Under the pieces are notes generated by a model. The model had not been told where the DNA came from, did no database searches, and saw nothing but the letters and a program-made list of their open reading frames with translations. The translations under genes were made by a program, and so were the position numbers. Shown piece after piece: positions 5,552 through 12,369 of a DNA stretch of 13,480 nucleotides. Position 1 is the first letter of the stretch. Each line of letters begins with the position of its first letter. The DNA comes from Devosia equisanguinis (GTDB lineage Bacteria > Pseudomonadota > Alphaproteobacteria > Rhizobiales > Devosiaceae): positions 1-13,480 of the forward strand of contig CAMDAL010000068.1 of the NCBI GenBank assembly GCA_945888565.1, given 5' to 3'.

Positions 5552-6301
5552 TTATCGCCAATCGCCGATGGTTGCCTGCACGACTGCGAGAGCCGCGACA
5601 GCGGCGGTGTCGGCGCGAAGGATTCGCGGGCCGAGACTGATGGCGACGACGAAATCCTGCGCCAGCAACAGCGTGCGTTCGGCATCGGAGAAACCGCCCT
5701 CGGGGCCGACGAGAATACCGACGGGCAGGCCTTCGAGATCGGCCAGCGACTGGGCCGGGGAGTGGCTGGGGGCGGATTCGTCGCAGAAGATCAGGCGGCG
5801 GAGGCCCTGGGTGTGCCGCCAGCCGGCGATCACCTCGGTGAGCCCGATCTCCGGCGCGAGGGTGGGGACGGAGAGCACCTCGCACTGCTCGGCGGCCTCG
5901 ATGACGTTGGCCTGCAGCTTGTCGGCCTTGAGCCGGCTGACCTGGGTGTACTGGGTGATGACGGGCTGGATGACCCCTGCCCCCATCTCCGTGGCTTTCT
6001 GCACGAGGTAGTCGAGGCGGCCGGTCTTCAGGGGCGCGAAACCGAACCAGAGGTCGGGCGTCGGCGTCTGGTGCTGGGTCTGCACCACCGCCTCGAGCAC
6101 GGCGCCCTTGCGATGGTCGTCGGCGATGCGGGTGAGCCAGGCGCCGTCGCGGCCGTTGAAGACCACCACCGCCTCGCCCGCCTTCATCCGCAGCACGGTG
6201 AGCAGGTAGTTGGTGGGCTCGCGATCGAGCGCGATGCGGCTGCCCGCCGCAAGCGGGGCATCGAGATAGAGGCGCGGCAGGGATTTATGCGTTCGGGGCA
6301 T
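5552..6301 (-). CDS. rsmE: 16S rRNA (uracil1498-N3)-methyltransferase RsmE
   Basis: A 249-residue SPOUT-class methyltransferase that methylates N3 of U1498 in helix 44 of 16S rRNA in the small subunit, using S-adenosylmethionine. The N-terminal PUA-like part (about 8-75) carries HYLL-like NYLLTVLRMKAGEAVVVFNG. The knotted catalytic domain has KATEMG (102-107), EAAEQC (135-140, family EA-x-EQ), the SAM-binding LVGPEGGFSDAE (197-208) and the C-terminal LGPRILRADTA (223-233), all diagnostic. Length matches the family. The first Met at 6301 fits the family start (MPRTHKSLPRLYLD), though its ribosome binding site is weak. It is divergent from ubiA across only 40 bases and is followed by gshA, with which it probably shares a transcript. 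Confidence 0.95.
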   Translation of the reverse strand: MPRTHKSLPRLYLDAPLAAGSRIALDREPTNYLLTVLRMKAGEAVVVFNGRDGAWLTRIADDHRKGAVLEAVVQTQHQTPTPDLWFGFAPLKTGRLDYLVQKATEMGAGVIQPVITQYTQVSRLKADKLQANVIEAAEQCEVLSVPTLAPEIGLTEVIAGWRHTQGLRRLIFCDESAPSHSPAQSLADLEGLPVGILVGPEGGFSDAERTLLLAQDFVVAISLGPRILRADTAAVAALAVVQATIGDWR

Positions 6302-6341
6302 CGTGATAGGCGGACGGGATTGTGAGAACCACTATTAGCGC

Positions 6342-7292
6342 ATGCCGGAGAGCGGATTGCAAAGCACCGATAAATCGGCAGGACAGGTTGCGGATGCCGC
6401 GCAGGGCAACTGGGTCGACCGGCACGCCCCCGGCTGGCTGAAACCCTACGCCCGGCTAGCCCGCTGGGACCGGCCGCTGCCGCTGCTGCTGCTGTTCTGG
6501 CCGTGCGGCTTCGGGCTCGGGCTCTATGCCATTGCCGCCCCGGCGCATGGGTTCGACTGGGGGGCGCTGGTGCTGTTCCTGATCGGGGCGGTGGTGATGC
6601 GCGGGGCGGGCTGCACGTTCAACGATATCGTCGACACCGACATCGACATGAAGGTGGCGCGGACGCGGTCGCGGCCGATCCCGTCGGGACAGGTGACGAA
6701 GCGGCAGGCCGTGGGCTTCCTCGTGGCGCAGGGGCTGGTGGGGTTCCTGGTGCTGATCCAGTTCAACTGGTTCACCATCGGGCTCGGGGCGGCGTCGCTG
6801 GTGCTGGTGGCCATCTATCCGTTCATGAAGCGGATCACCTGGTGGCCGCAGCTGTTTCTCGGCCTCGCCTTCAACTGGGGCGCGCTGGTGGGGTGGAGCT
6901 CGCAGGCCGGGTCGCTCGATGTGGCTCCATTGGTGCTCTACGTGGGCGCGATCCTGTGGACGATCGGCTACGACACGATCTACGCGCTGCAGGATGTCGA
7001 GGACGATGCGCTGATCGGGGTGAAATCGACGGCGCGGCTGTTCGGGCGGCGGGCGCGGATGATCATCGGCCTGTTCTATGCGGCAACGACGATCACCTGG
7101 GGCGTGGCCTGTGCGCTGGTCGGGGCGGGAACAGTGTTCACCGTCGGGCTGGTGTTGGTGGCGCTGATGTTGGGGTGGCAGGTCTGGTCGCTCGATCCGC
7201 GCGACTCCAGGAGCGCGCTGACGCGCTTCCGCTCGAACCACTGGGTTGGCCTGGCGCTGACGCTGGCCCTGATCGCCGAGTGGCTGTGGTAA
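6342..7292 (+). CDS. ubiA: 4-hydroxybenzoate polyprenyltransferase UbiA
   Basis: A 316-residue integral membrane prenyltransferase that attaches the polyprenyl tail to 4-hydroxybenzoate in ubiquinone synthesis. The two Asp-rich, Mg-diphosphate-binding motifs are present: NDIVDTDID (94-102), followed by RTRSRPIPSG (107-116), and YDTIYALQDVEDD (210-222). About eight or nine hydrophobic segments follow the usual UbiA layout, beginning with PLLLLFWPCGFGLGLYAI. The ATG at 6342 has no Shine-Dalgarno sequence, while an in-frame TTG at 6357 (codon 6) has GGAG at 6347-6350, six bases upstream; a TATTAG at 6333-6338 could be a -10 box that would make the ATG leaderless. The true start is therefore uncertain by five codons. 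It is divergent from rsmE; no rightward terminator with a T-run follows. Confidence 0.95.
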   Translation: MPESGLQSTDKSAGQVADAAQGNWVDRHAPGWLKPYARLARWDRPLPLLLLFWPCGFGLGLYAIAAPAHGFDWGALVLFLIGAVVMRGAGCTFNDIVDTDIDMKVARTRSRPIPSGQVTKRQAVGFLVAQGLVGFLVLIQFNWFTIGLGAASLVLVAIYPFMKRITWWPQLFLGLAFNWGALVGWSSQAGSLDVAPLVLYVGAILWTIGYDTIYALQDVEDDALIGVKSTARLFGRRARMIIGLFYAATTITWGVACALVGAGTVFTVGLVLVALMLGWQVWSLDPRDSRSALTRFRSNHWVGLALTLALIAEWLW

Positions 7293-7298
7293 GGGCCA

Positions 7299-7332
7299 AA
7301 GAAAAAGGCCGACCCCGGCAAAAGGGTCGGCC
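7299..7332 (-). terminator. intrinsic terminator of the DUF6101-type gene
   Basis: GGCCGACCC (7307-7315) and GGGTCGGCC (7324-7332) are perfect 9-bp complements with an 8-base loop. Read leftward, the stem is followed by TTTTTCTTT (7306-7298), so it terminates leftward transcription from the gene ending at 7450. The right flank is not T-rich, so it is at best a weak stop for ubiA. It lies about 118 bases past the gene's stop codon. Confidence 0.8.
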
Positions 7333-7334
7333 CG

Positions 7335-7435
7335 CTCGTATGTCTGGAGGTCGTACGAGGAAATCCGGCAAGTCAAACGTGCATGGGATCGTCGCCGGTT
7401 GGTAAGCTGTTAATGCGGATTAACCCCTGCGGGTT
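7335..7435. repeat. three further short hairpins in the ubiA/DUF6101 convergent gap
   Basis: CTCGTA (7335-7340) pairs with TACGAG (7354-7359). GTTAAT (7409-7414) pairs with ATTAAC (7419-7424) around a four-base loop. AACCC (7422-7426) pairs with GGGTT (7431-7435) around another four-base loop, sharing bases with the previous arm so that the two are mutually exclusive. No T-runs follow them. They would form the 3' untranslated part of the leftward transcript before its terminator. Confidence 0.4.
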
Positions 7436-7449
7436 GCACCGCGTCTGCA

Positions 7450-7983
7450 TCACGAACCGGTGTTTTCACCCGGCTTGCGGCGGTTGAGGAAGGCGGGGCG
7501 GCGCGAGGCCTCGGCGACGAGCTTTCGGCGGCCATTGTTCTGGCCGAGGTGCACGCCATCGACGGTCTGCGAATAGGGGAGAAGGTTGCCGTCGCCGGCC
7601 TTGATGAACAGCGGCAGGCGGAGCTTCTTGCCCCAGTTCTGCCACTCGGCCACGACGTTGGCGTTGCCCACTTCCTCGAACACCCGATAGTTGAGATCGG
7701 GGTCGCCGTGCACCAGTTCGATGGCGCTCGAGAGCAGTCCCTCTTCGGAGATGGTGGTGGAGACCGCGACGCCGACGAACTCGTCGACCGGGACCTTCAC
7801 CTTGATCGCCACGCCGCTCTTTTCGAGCTTGCGGCGCACGGTGACGGTCTTCACCGGCTCCTTGGGACCATTGTCGTTGGCCGGACCAAAGTGCCTTGCA
7901 GGCGATGCCGCACGACGCGGAGCGCGGCCTTCGCCGAACAGCAGCACGACGGTGGAACCGTCGATCCCAACGGAAGAATTCAT
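7450..7983 (-). CDS. DUF6101-type protein, function unknown
   Basis: A 177-residue basic protein without signal peptide or membrane segment. The central part VKVPVDEFVGVAVSTTISEE and the later block AIELVHGDPDLNYRVFEEVG, VAEWQNWGKKLRLPLFIKAG match, from memory, the DUF6101 family of Hyphomicrobiales; the C-terminus is Arg-rich and ends with RRPAFLNRRKPGENTGS as in that family. No catalytic motif is seen. ATG 7983 was chosen because GAGG lies about six bases upstream; extension to a TTG at 8001 would add MTVRLS without a binding site. It is a single-gene leftward transcript with a terminator at 7299-7332, divergent from the cysQ unit. In related genomes such proteins are conserved but uncharacterised. 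Family assignment rests on remembered motifs and should be confirmed by a profile search. Confidence 0.75.
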   Translation of the reverse strand: MNSSVGIDGSTVVLLFGEGRAPRRAASPARHFGPANDNGPKEPVKTVTVRRKLEKSGVAIKVKVPVDEFVGVAVSTTISEEGLLSSAIELVHGDPDLNYRVFEEVGNANVVAEWQNWGKKLRLPLFIKAGDGNLLPYSQTVDGVHLGQNNGRRKLVAEASRRPAFLNRRKPGENTGS

Positions 7984-8114
7984 GGAAAGCCTCACTGTCA
8001 ACTTTCGAGAGCTTGTTGTCTTGCCGCCCTCTTTGGTGACCCCAATCTACGCGCCGGCCTTGCCAGCCCGCTTAAGAAACGGAGTTAAGTTTATGTGTGT
8101 TTTGAGCAGGGTTT

Positions 8115-8144
8115 ACGGGGTGTCACCGGGTGTAACGGGCTGTT
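8115..8144 (+). repeat. three 10-bp tandem repeats (ACGGGGTGTC-type)
   Basis: Units ACGGGGTGTC (8115-8124), ACCGGGTGTA (8125-8134) and ACGGGCTGTT (8135-8144) follow one another with no gap and agree at most positions. The period of about one helical turn would put protein contacts on one face of the DNA. They end immediately before TATGAT (8145-8150), so a bound protein would cover the -35 region of a rightward promoter. Confidence 0.5.
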
Positions 8145-8203
8145 TATGATGAGAATTCCGATGGAGTTAACCAGAGGGCGTTGAGCTGTGCCGGACGCCT
8201 CGC

Positions 8204-8300
8204 TCACCCCCCACCCCAGCTGTGCCAGTTCGCTGCGCTCCCGGCGGCGCTACCCTCCCCACAAGGGGGAGGGGGATCGGGTGAAACGCTGTCCTCACCC
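8204..8300. repeat. palindromic intergenic element 1
   Basis: A C-rich run (CTCACCCCCCACCCC from about 8203) is followed by a perfect 8-bp stem CCCTCCCC (8253-8260)/GGGGAGGG (8266-8273) with a five-base loop, then GGGTGA (8279-8284)/TCACCC (8295-8300). The composition differs sharply from the flanks. Such elements are scattered in alphaproteobacterial genomes; membership of a dispersed family here is inferred. It lies in the presumed leader of cysQ. Confidence 0.55.
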
Positions 8301-8352
8301 TGCCCTTGTTCCGCCATCTGGTTGGGACTAGAAGGCGCGCGGACAGCATGGG

Positions 8353-9204
8353 ATGCTTATGGACGCCGTCACGATCACCACGCCTGCCGAGGATCGCGAG
8401 CTGTTGCGCGCTTCGGCCGTTACGGCGGGGATCATTGCGGCGGGGTATTTCCGGCGGGACCTTAAAACGTGGACGAAGGACGGGACCTCGCCGGTGAGCG
8501 AGGCCGACATCGTGCTCGACAACTTTCTCCACAATGCCCTGACCTCGGCGCGGCCCGGCTATGGCTGGCTCAGCGAGGAATCGATCGACGATCCGATCCG
8601 GCTGAAGCATCGCCGGGTGTTCATCGTCGATCCGATCGACGGGACGCGCGGCTTCATCCGTGGCGACGACAGCTGGACGGTGTCGCTGGCGGTGGTGGAA
8701 GACGGGGTGCCGATCGCCGGGGTAGTCTACGCGCCGGCGCGCGACGAGATGTATGACGCGGCGCTGGGGCTCGGGGCGCGGTTCAATGGCCAGCCGCTCG
8801 TCCGGCAGCGCCGTCCGGGGCGGACTTCGCCGCTGATTCCGGCGCCGGGGGCCGTGCACCAGGAACTGCAGGCGGCCGGGCTCGACTATACGCGCGGGCC
8901 GTTCTTCCCCTCGCTCGCCTACCAGCTGGTGCAGGTGGCGACCGGCCGGATCGATGCCGGCACGGCGCGGCGCGGGGCGCGGGACTGGGACATTGCAGGG
9001 GCGGCCTGCATCCTTACCGAAGTCGGGCTGGGGTTCGAGGACGTGTGCATAGGTACATTGCGGTTCAATCGCCCGGAAATCCGGCACGGCGCGCTTGCAG
9101 CCGTCGGCGAACCGTCGCTAAAAGCGCCCTTACATGCTGCGCTGGTGACGGTCTCTGGTTGCCCCCAGCCGCAGGAAGTCGATCTGGAGAGACCGCAGCC
9201 GTGA
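8353..9204 (+). CDS. cysQ: CysQ-like 3'(2'),5'-bisphosphate nucleotidase / inositol monophosphatase family protein
   Basis: A 283-residue Mg-dependent phosphatase of the inositol monophosphatase superfamily. Metal-site motifs are all present: SPVSEAD (46-52), WLSEE (72-76, glutamate metal ligand), DPIDGTRGFI (93-102) and RDWDIAGAACILTEVG (210-225). CysQ removes the 3'-phosphate of PAP, the by-product of sulfate activation and sulfation; an inositol-phosphate substrate cannot be ruled out from sequence alone. The ATG at 8353 is used; a Met two codons later (8359) is equally plausible. The stop TGA overlaps the GTG of the DUF4170 gene (GTGA), so the two are probably translationally coupled, and the glycosyltransferase follows in the same direction. 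The neighbours are lipopolysaccharide genes, a common setting for cysQ in Hyphomicrobiales as I recall. The last 25 or so residues are not conserved. Confidence 0.88.
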   Translation: MLMDAVTITTPAEDRELLRASAVTAGIIAAGYFRRDLKTWTKDGTSPVSEADIVLDNFLHNALTSARPGYGWLSEESIDDPIRLKHRRVFIVDPIDGTRGFIRGDDSWTVSLAVVEDGVPIAGVVYAPARDEMYDAALGLGARFNGQPLVRQRRPGRTSPLIPAPGAVHQELQAAGLDYTRGPFFPSLAYQLVQVATGRIDAGTARRGARDWDIAGAACILTEVGLGFEDVCIGTLRFNRPEIRHGALAAVGEPSLKAPLHAALVTVSGCPQPQEVDLERPQP

Positions 9205-9452
9205 GCAAAGCCCCAAAGAAAGCCCCGCAGAAGCAGCTCCTGCACCTCGTCATTGGAGGTGAAGTGGAAAAGGGCGACGAGATCGTGTTCAAGGACCTGA
9301 CCGCGATCGACATGGTCGGCGTGTATCCCAACTATGCCGCCGCACAACTGGCGTGGAAATCGAAGGCGCAGCAGACGGTGGACAATGCGGAGATGCGCTA
9401 CTTCGTGGTTCACCTGCACCGGCTGCTGAACCCCGAAGACGACGAGGCCTAG
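9201..9452 (+). CDS. DUF4170 family small protein
   Basis: An 83-residue protein matching DUF4170: a short basic N-terminus (VSKAPKKAPQK), then LHLVIGGEVEKGDEIVFKDL, IDMVGVYPNYAAAQLAWKSK and AQQTVDNAEMRYFVVHLHRL before an acidic tail. The start is a GTG at 9201 whose bases overlap the cysQ stop (GTGA); GGAGAG lies 10 bases upstream inside cysQ. The same frame is open further upstream but only within cysQ, where it encodes an atypical sequence. No membrane segment or signal peptide is present, so it is probably cytosolic. DUF4170 has no known biochemical role; its coupling to cysQ and its place among Kdo/LPS genes suggest an accessory function in that region, which is inference only. Confidence 0.9.
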   Translation: MSKAPKKAPQKQLLHLVIGGEVEKGDEIVFKDLTAIDMVGVYPNYAAAQLAWKSKAQQTVDNAEMRYFVVHLHRLLNPEDDEA

Positions 9453-9462
9453 ACTTCGGCCG

Positions 9463-10950
9463 ATGGCGAGCCAGGACGCGACCTACGTACCGCTGCGACC
9501 TCGCTATTTGTGGCTGAAGCTGCTCGTAGGACTGCTGGTTGGGCTGAAGCTCGTCTCGCTGCTCTACGTCAACGTCTTCACCGACGAAGCCTACTACTGG
9601 ATGTGGGGGCAGCACCCTGCTCTCTCCTATTATGACCACCCGCCGCTCAACGCCTGGCTTCTGGGCCTCGCCGACCAGATATTCGGCCGCAGCGTCTTCG
9701 CGCTCCGCTCGCTCAACATCCTCACCGCCGCCGGCACCGTCTGGCTGTTTCGCATCTGCGCCAAAAGGCTCGGTGGAGTGGATTGGGAAAGGCTGTTCTG
9801 GCGCAGCCTCGTCATCTATTTCGCCGCACCCGCCTTCGGCGCGTACGGCACAGTGGGCACATCCGACCACCTGCTGATCTTCCTGACGCTGGTGTCGGGA
9901 TTCTTCTTCATCAGCTACTTTTTCGCGGTGCAAGCGGGCGAACGCGGTCGCCTGGTTGACCTTTATCTAGGCGCGGCGTTCCTCGGGATCTGCGGGCTGA
10001 CGAAATACAATGTCGCCTTCATGGGGCTGGCGCTGGTGGGGACAATCGTGTTCAGCGGAAAGCTGAGGCGGCTGCTGCTGAGCCCGCACCTCTACCTGGC
10101 GGCAATGCTCAGCATCGCGATCGCCTCACCGATGCTGGTCTGGAACGCACAGAACGGCTTTGCCTCGTTCAACTACCACCTCGTGGGGCGGCACGGCCCG
10201 GGCTTCCTGCAATCGCTGCGGTTCAACGGGCTGATCGAGTTTCTCGCGACCAGCATCGTGGCGCTGGGGCCGTTCCTGATCTGGGGCATGGCGAGGTTCC
10301 TCGCCACGAAGACGACCGATCCATTGACGCAGACGGTGAAGGGGCTGGCGGCCTGGACGTTCTGGATTTCCACCATCGCGTTCTCAGCGATCGCGCTGAC
10401 CGCCGAGGCGTATTTCTGGTGGAACCTGCCGGCGATGATCCTGATGATGCCGCTGATGGGGCGGCACATGGGGCGGATCGCCTTCTGGGGCCACGTGGTG
10501 CTCTCGATGGCGGTTTCGGTGTTCTACGTGATCTCGGCAACGATCTTCCCGCTGCTGCTGCTGATGGACCGGCCCGATACTACGCGCACGCGCTACTATG
10601 GGTGGGAGCAGATCGAAGCGCCGCTCAGAGCAGCGATCGCGCTGCACCACCCGGATTTCGTCGGCTCGTCGCGGTGGGAATATGCCAGCCTTGCCGGCTT
10701 CGTCCTCGACGATCCGGACACAGTCTCGATCGACCCGAGGCCGAACCAGTATCACTACTGGTTCGACCCGGCGGCGCATCTTGGACAGAAGGCCGTGCTG
10801 ATCACCCATAGCCAGAACACGCAACAGGCGACCATCGACAGCCAGTTCGACAGGGTGACGCTGATCGAGGAGATTCCGGTGATCCGCTTCGGGCACAAGC
10901 TCGGAACGTACCGGCTTTACCTGGGCGAAGGTTTCAAGCCGAGCTGGTGA
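9463..10950 (+). CDS. family 39 glycosyltransferase (ArnT/RgtA-like), integral membrane
   Basis: A 495-residue polytopic membrane protein of the GT39/PMT_2 class, which use polyprenyl-phosphate sugars to glycosylate lipids or proteins on the periplasmic face. The first periplasmic loop holds the catalytic signature FTDEAYYWMWGQ (39-50) with Asp41-Glu42, then LSYYDHPPLNAW (54-65), as in ArnT and the rhizobial lipid A galacturonosyltransferases. About ten or more hydrophobic segments follow up to residue 375, and a soluble periplasmic domain of about 120 residues ends the protein (HYWFDPAAHLGQKAVLITHS). The start is 10 bases after the DUF4170 stop; no good ribosome binding site is seen, which suggests coupling. 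Its last 17 bases overlap the 3' end of waaA on the other strand. The neighbourhood makes lipid A/core a likely acceptor; donor and acceptor are not determinable from sequence. Confidence 0.9.
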   Translation: MASQDATYVPLRPRYLWLKLLVGLLVGLKLVSLLYVNVFTDEAYYWMWGQHPALSYYDHPPLNAWLLGLADQIFGRSVFALRSLNILTAAGTVWLFRICAKRLGGVDWERLFWRSLVIYFAAPAFGAYGTVGTSDHLLIFLTLVSGFFFISYFFAVQAGERGRLVDLYLGAAFLGICGLTKYNVAFMGLALVGTIVFSGKLRRLLLSPHLYLAAMLSIAIASPMLVWNAQNGFASFNYHLVGRHGPGFLQSLRFNGLIEFLATSIVALGPFLIWGMARFLATKTTDPLTQTVKGLAAWTFWISTIAFSAIALTAEAYFWWNLPAMILMMPLMGRHMGRIAFWGHVVLSMAVSVFYVISATIFPLLLLMDRPDTTRTRYYGWEQIEAPLRAAIALHHPDFVGSSRWEYASLAGFVLDDPDTVSIDPRPNQYHYWFDPAAHLGQKAVLITHSQNTQQATIDSQFDRVTLIEEIPVIRFGHKLGTYRLYLGEGFKPSW

Positions 10951-12184
10951 GCGCAAACAGGTGGGTCGCGACCTGCTGCAGGCGGATGGCGGCCGCGTCC
11001 GACAGGGCACGGTAGCGGGTGACCATGGCGTCGCGTTCGGCCGGATGATCGAGCAGGTGCAGGACGGCGTCGGGGAGTTCGGCGGCGGAGGCGACCTGCA
11101 CCGCGCTCTGCATCTCTTGCAGCGACTGCTCGAGGGCGCGCTGGCGCTCGACATGCGGGCCGTAGAGGCTGGCGGCGCCGAGTTGCAGCGGTTCGCTGAG
11201 ATCGTGGCCGCCGATGGGGACGAAGGTACCGCAGACGATGCCGAGTTCAGAGCGGGCATAGGCATCGGCGAGGGCGCCCATGCGGTCGAGCCAGACCAGC
11301 GTGGCATCGGTGGCGGCGAGGTCGTCGACCACCGCGAGGTTCGCCCCGAAGCGGCGGTGCAGTTCGGCGACGGGGATGCGGCCTGGATAGCGCGGCACGA
11401 GGACGATGCGACGCGCCGGGCGGAGCCGGTGCAGCTCGGCGATGGCGGGGGCGAGGGCATCGAGCTCGTCGGCGTGGATATTGCCGAAGGTGATGGTGGG
11501 CCGGGTGCGGTCGGGTGGTGGCAGGTTGCCGAGCGGGGCGAGCTTGAGGTTGCCGCCCAGTTCAAGGCGGTCGGCGGGAACGCCGAGCTCGCGGTAGCGC
11601 GCGAGGGTGTCGGCGTCCTGCGGGTAGATGCGGCGGGCGCGCTGCAGGGTGCGGCGGGCGATGGCCGGGAAGCGCTGGTGGCGGGCGAAGCTGCGGGCCG
11701 AGAGGGTGGCGTTGACGACGACGACGGGCACCCCGGCCGCCTGGGCGGCGGCGAACTGGGCCGGCCAGTATTCGGATTCGACAAGCACCAGCAGGGCCGG
11801 CTTCAGCTGCTCGAAGAGGCGGGACTGCTCGGGCAGCGTGTCGAGCGGCATGATGAAGCTCGCCTCGCCGCCCGCCGCACGCTTGATCCGGGCGTAGCCG
11901 GAATAGGTAGTGGACGAGAGGACGACTGAGACGGTCGGATCGAGCGCCAGCAGCTGCTGGCGGAGCAGTTCGGCGACCTTCGCCTCGCCGGCCGAGACGG
12001 CGTGGATCCAGATGCGGCGGGAGTCGACGGGCTTGGGCAGGACGGGATGGTGTCGCTTGCCGAGCCAGTCGGCGCCGCCTTCGTCAGACTTGCCGAGCGG
12101 CGAGACGACGACGTAGTGGAGCCAGCTCAGCGCCTCGATCAGCGCGCCATATGCCTGCCAGCCGAACCCAGTCTGTTGCGGCAC
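10934..12184 (-). CDS. waaA: 3-deoxy-D-manno-octulosonic acid (Kdo) transferase
   Basis: A membrane-associated GT30 enzyme that transfers Kdo from CMP-Kdo to the lipid A precursor on the cytoplasmic face. Counting from the GTG at 12184 (416 residues), motifs are WIHAVSAGEAK near 59-69 with the catalytic-base glutamate near 67, LVESEYWP (family E-x-E-x-WP), GNLKLA, the FGNIHADE loop, VPRYPGR and GGHDLSEPLQLG (family GGHN-x-x-EP). A hydrophobic N-terminal segment (LIEALSWLHYVVVSPLG) fits monotopic membrane binding. GTG 12184 was preferred to GTG 12190 because GGGAG is seven bases upstream of the former and nearly touches the latter. The Asp in GGHD and Lys/Leu in GNLKLA differ from the commonest residues. 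The stop lies inside the convergent glycosyltransferase gene. The lpxK gene that often follows waaA is not seen here. Confidence 0.92.
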   Translation of the reverse strand: MPQQTGFGWQAYGALIEALSWLHYVVVSPLGKSDEGGADWLGKRHHPVLPKPVDSRRIWIHAVSAGEAKVAELLRQQLLALDPTVSVVLSSTTYSGYARIKRAAGGEASFIMPLDTLPEQSRLFEQLKPALLVLVESEYWPAQFAAAQAAGVPVVVVNATLSARSFARHQRFPAIARRTLQRARRIYPQDADTLARYRELGVPADRLELGGNLKLAPLGNLPPPDRTRPTITFGNIHADELDALAPAIAELHRLRPARRIVLVPRYPGRIPVAELHRRFGANLAVVDDLAATDATLVWLDRMGALADAYARSELGIVCGTFVPIGGHDLSEPLQLGAASLYGPHVERQRALEQSLQEMQSAVQVASAAELPDAVLHLLDHPAERDAMVTRYRALSDAAAIRLQQVATHLFALTSSA

Positions 12185-12234
12185 ACGCACGCTCCCGTTC
12201 GCGTCCGAATCCGATCCCGGGCGCCGAGGTTGTT

Positions 12235-12289
12235 GCTCCCCCCTTCCGCCCTGCCGGGCACCTTCCCCCGCAAGCGGGAGAAGGGGAGC
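12235..12289. repeat. palindromic intergenic element 2
   Basis: Between the divergent waaA and kdsD genes, outer arms GCTCCCC (12235-12241) and GGGGAGC (12283-12289) enclose an inner stem CCTTCCCCCG (12261-12270)/CGGGAGAAGG (12275-12284) with one mismatch and the loop CAAG. It resembles element 1 in its C-rich left arm and G/A-rich right arm, but is not a copy of it. It must lie within one of the two 5' leaders. Confidence 0.55.
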
Positions 12290-12369
12290 GTGGCGTCGTT
12301 GTGAACACCAGAAGGGAGACTTTGCGTAGCGGTTGCGGCGGCCGGGGGCAAGCTGCTAAGCCAGCCGTT

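Larger units (their letters stand above)
7984..8352. promoter_or_regulatory. 369-bp divergent intergenic region between the DUF6101 and cysQ genes
   Basis: No coding frame is convincing here. From left to right it holds: an AT-richer part with the inverted repeat CTTAA-N9-TTAAG (8071-8089); three 10-bp tandem repeats (8115-8144); a TATGAT box (8145-8150) that could be the -10 of the rightward unit, giving a leader of roughly 195 bases; and a C/G-rich palindromic element (about 8204-8300). GGAGTTAA also occurs twice (8081-8088, 8163-8170). Confidence 0.45.

Noticed and set aside
7307..7332. Terminator of ubiA in the rightward direction
   Set aside because: The T-run is on the left side only, so the structure fits the leftward gene; no T-run follows it rightward.
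6456..7376. Long minus-strand frame across ubiA
   Set aside because: Its sequence is dominated by Gln, Arg, Pro and His and it mirrors the ubiA codons; both ubiA motifs are intact on the plus strand.
10961..11929. A 322-codon plus-strand frame across waaA
   Set aside because: It is Gly/Ala/Glu-rich shadow sequence opposite a gene with all Kdo transferase motifs.
12151..12369. N-terminal extension of kdsD back to 12151
   Set aside because: The extra 73 codons run through waaA antisense and a palindromic element; family members begin near the ATG at 12370.
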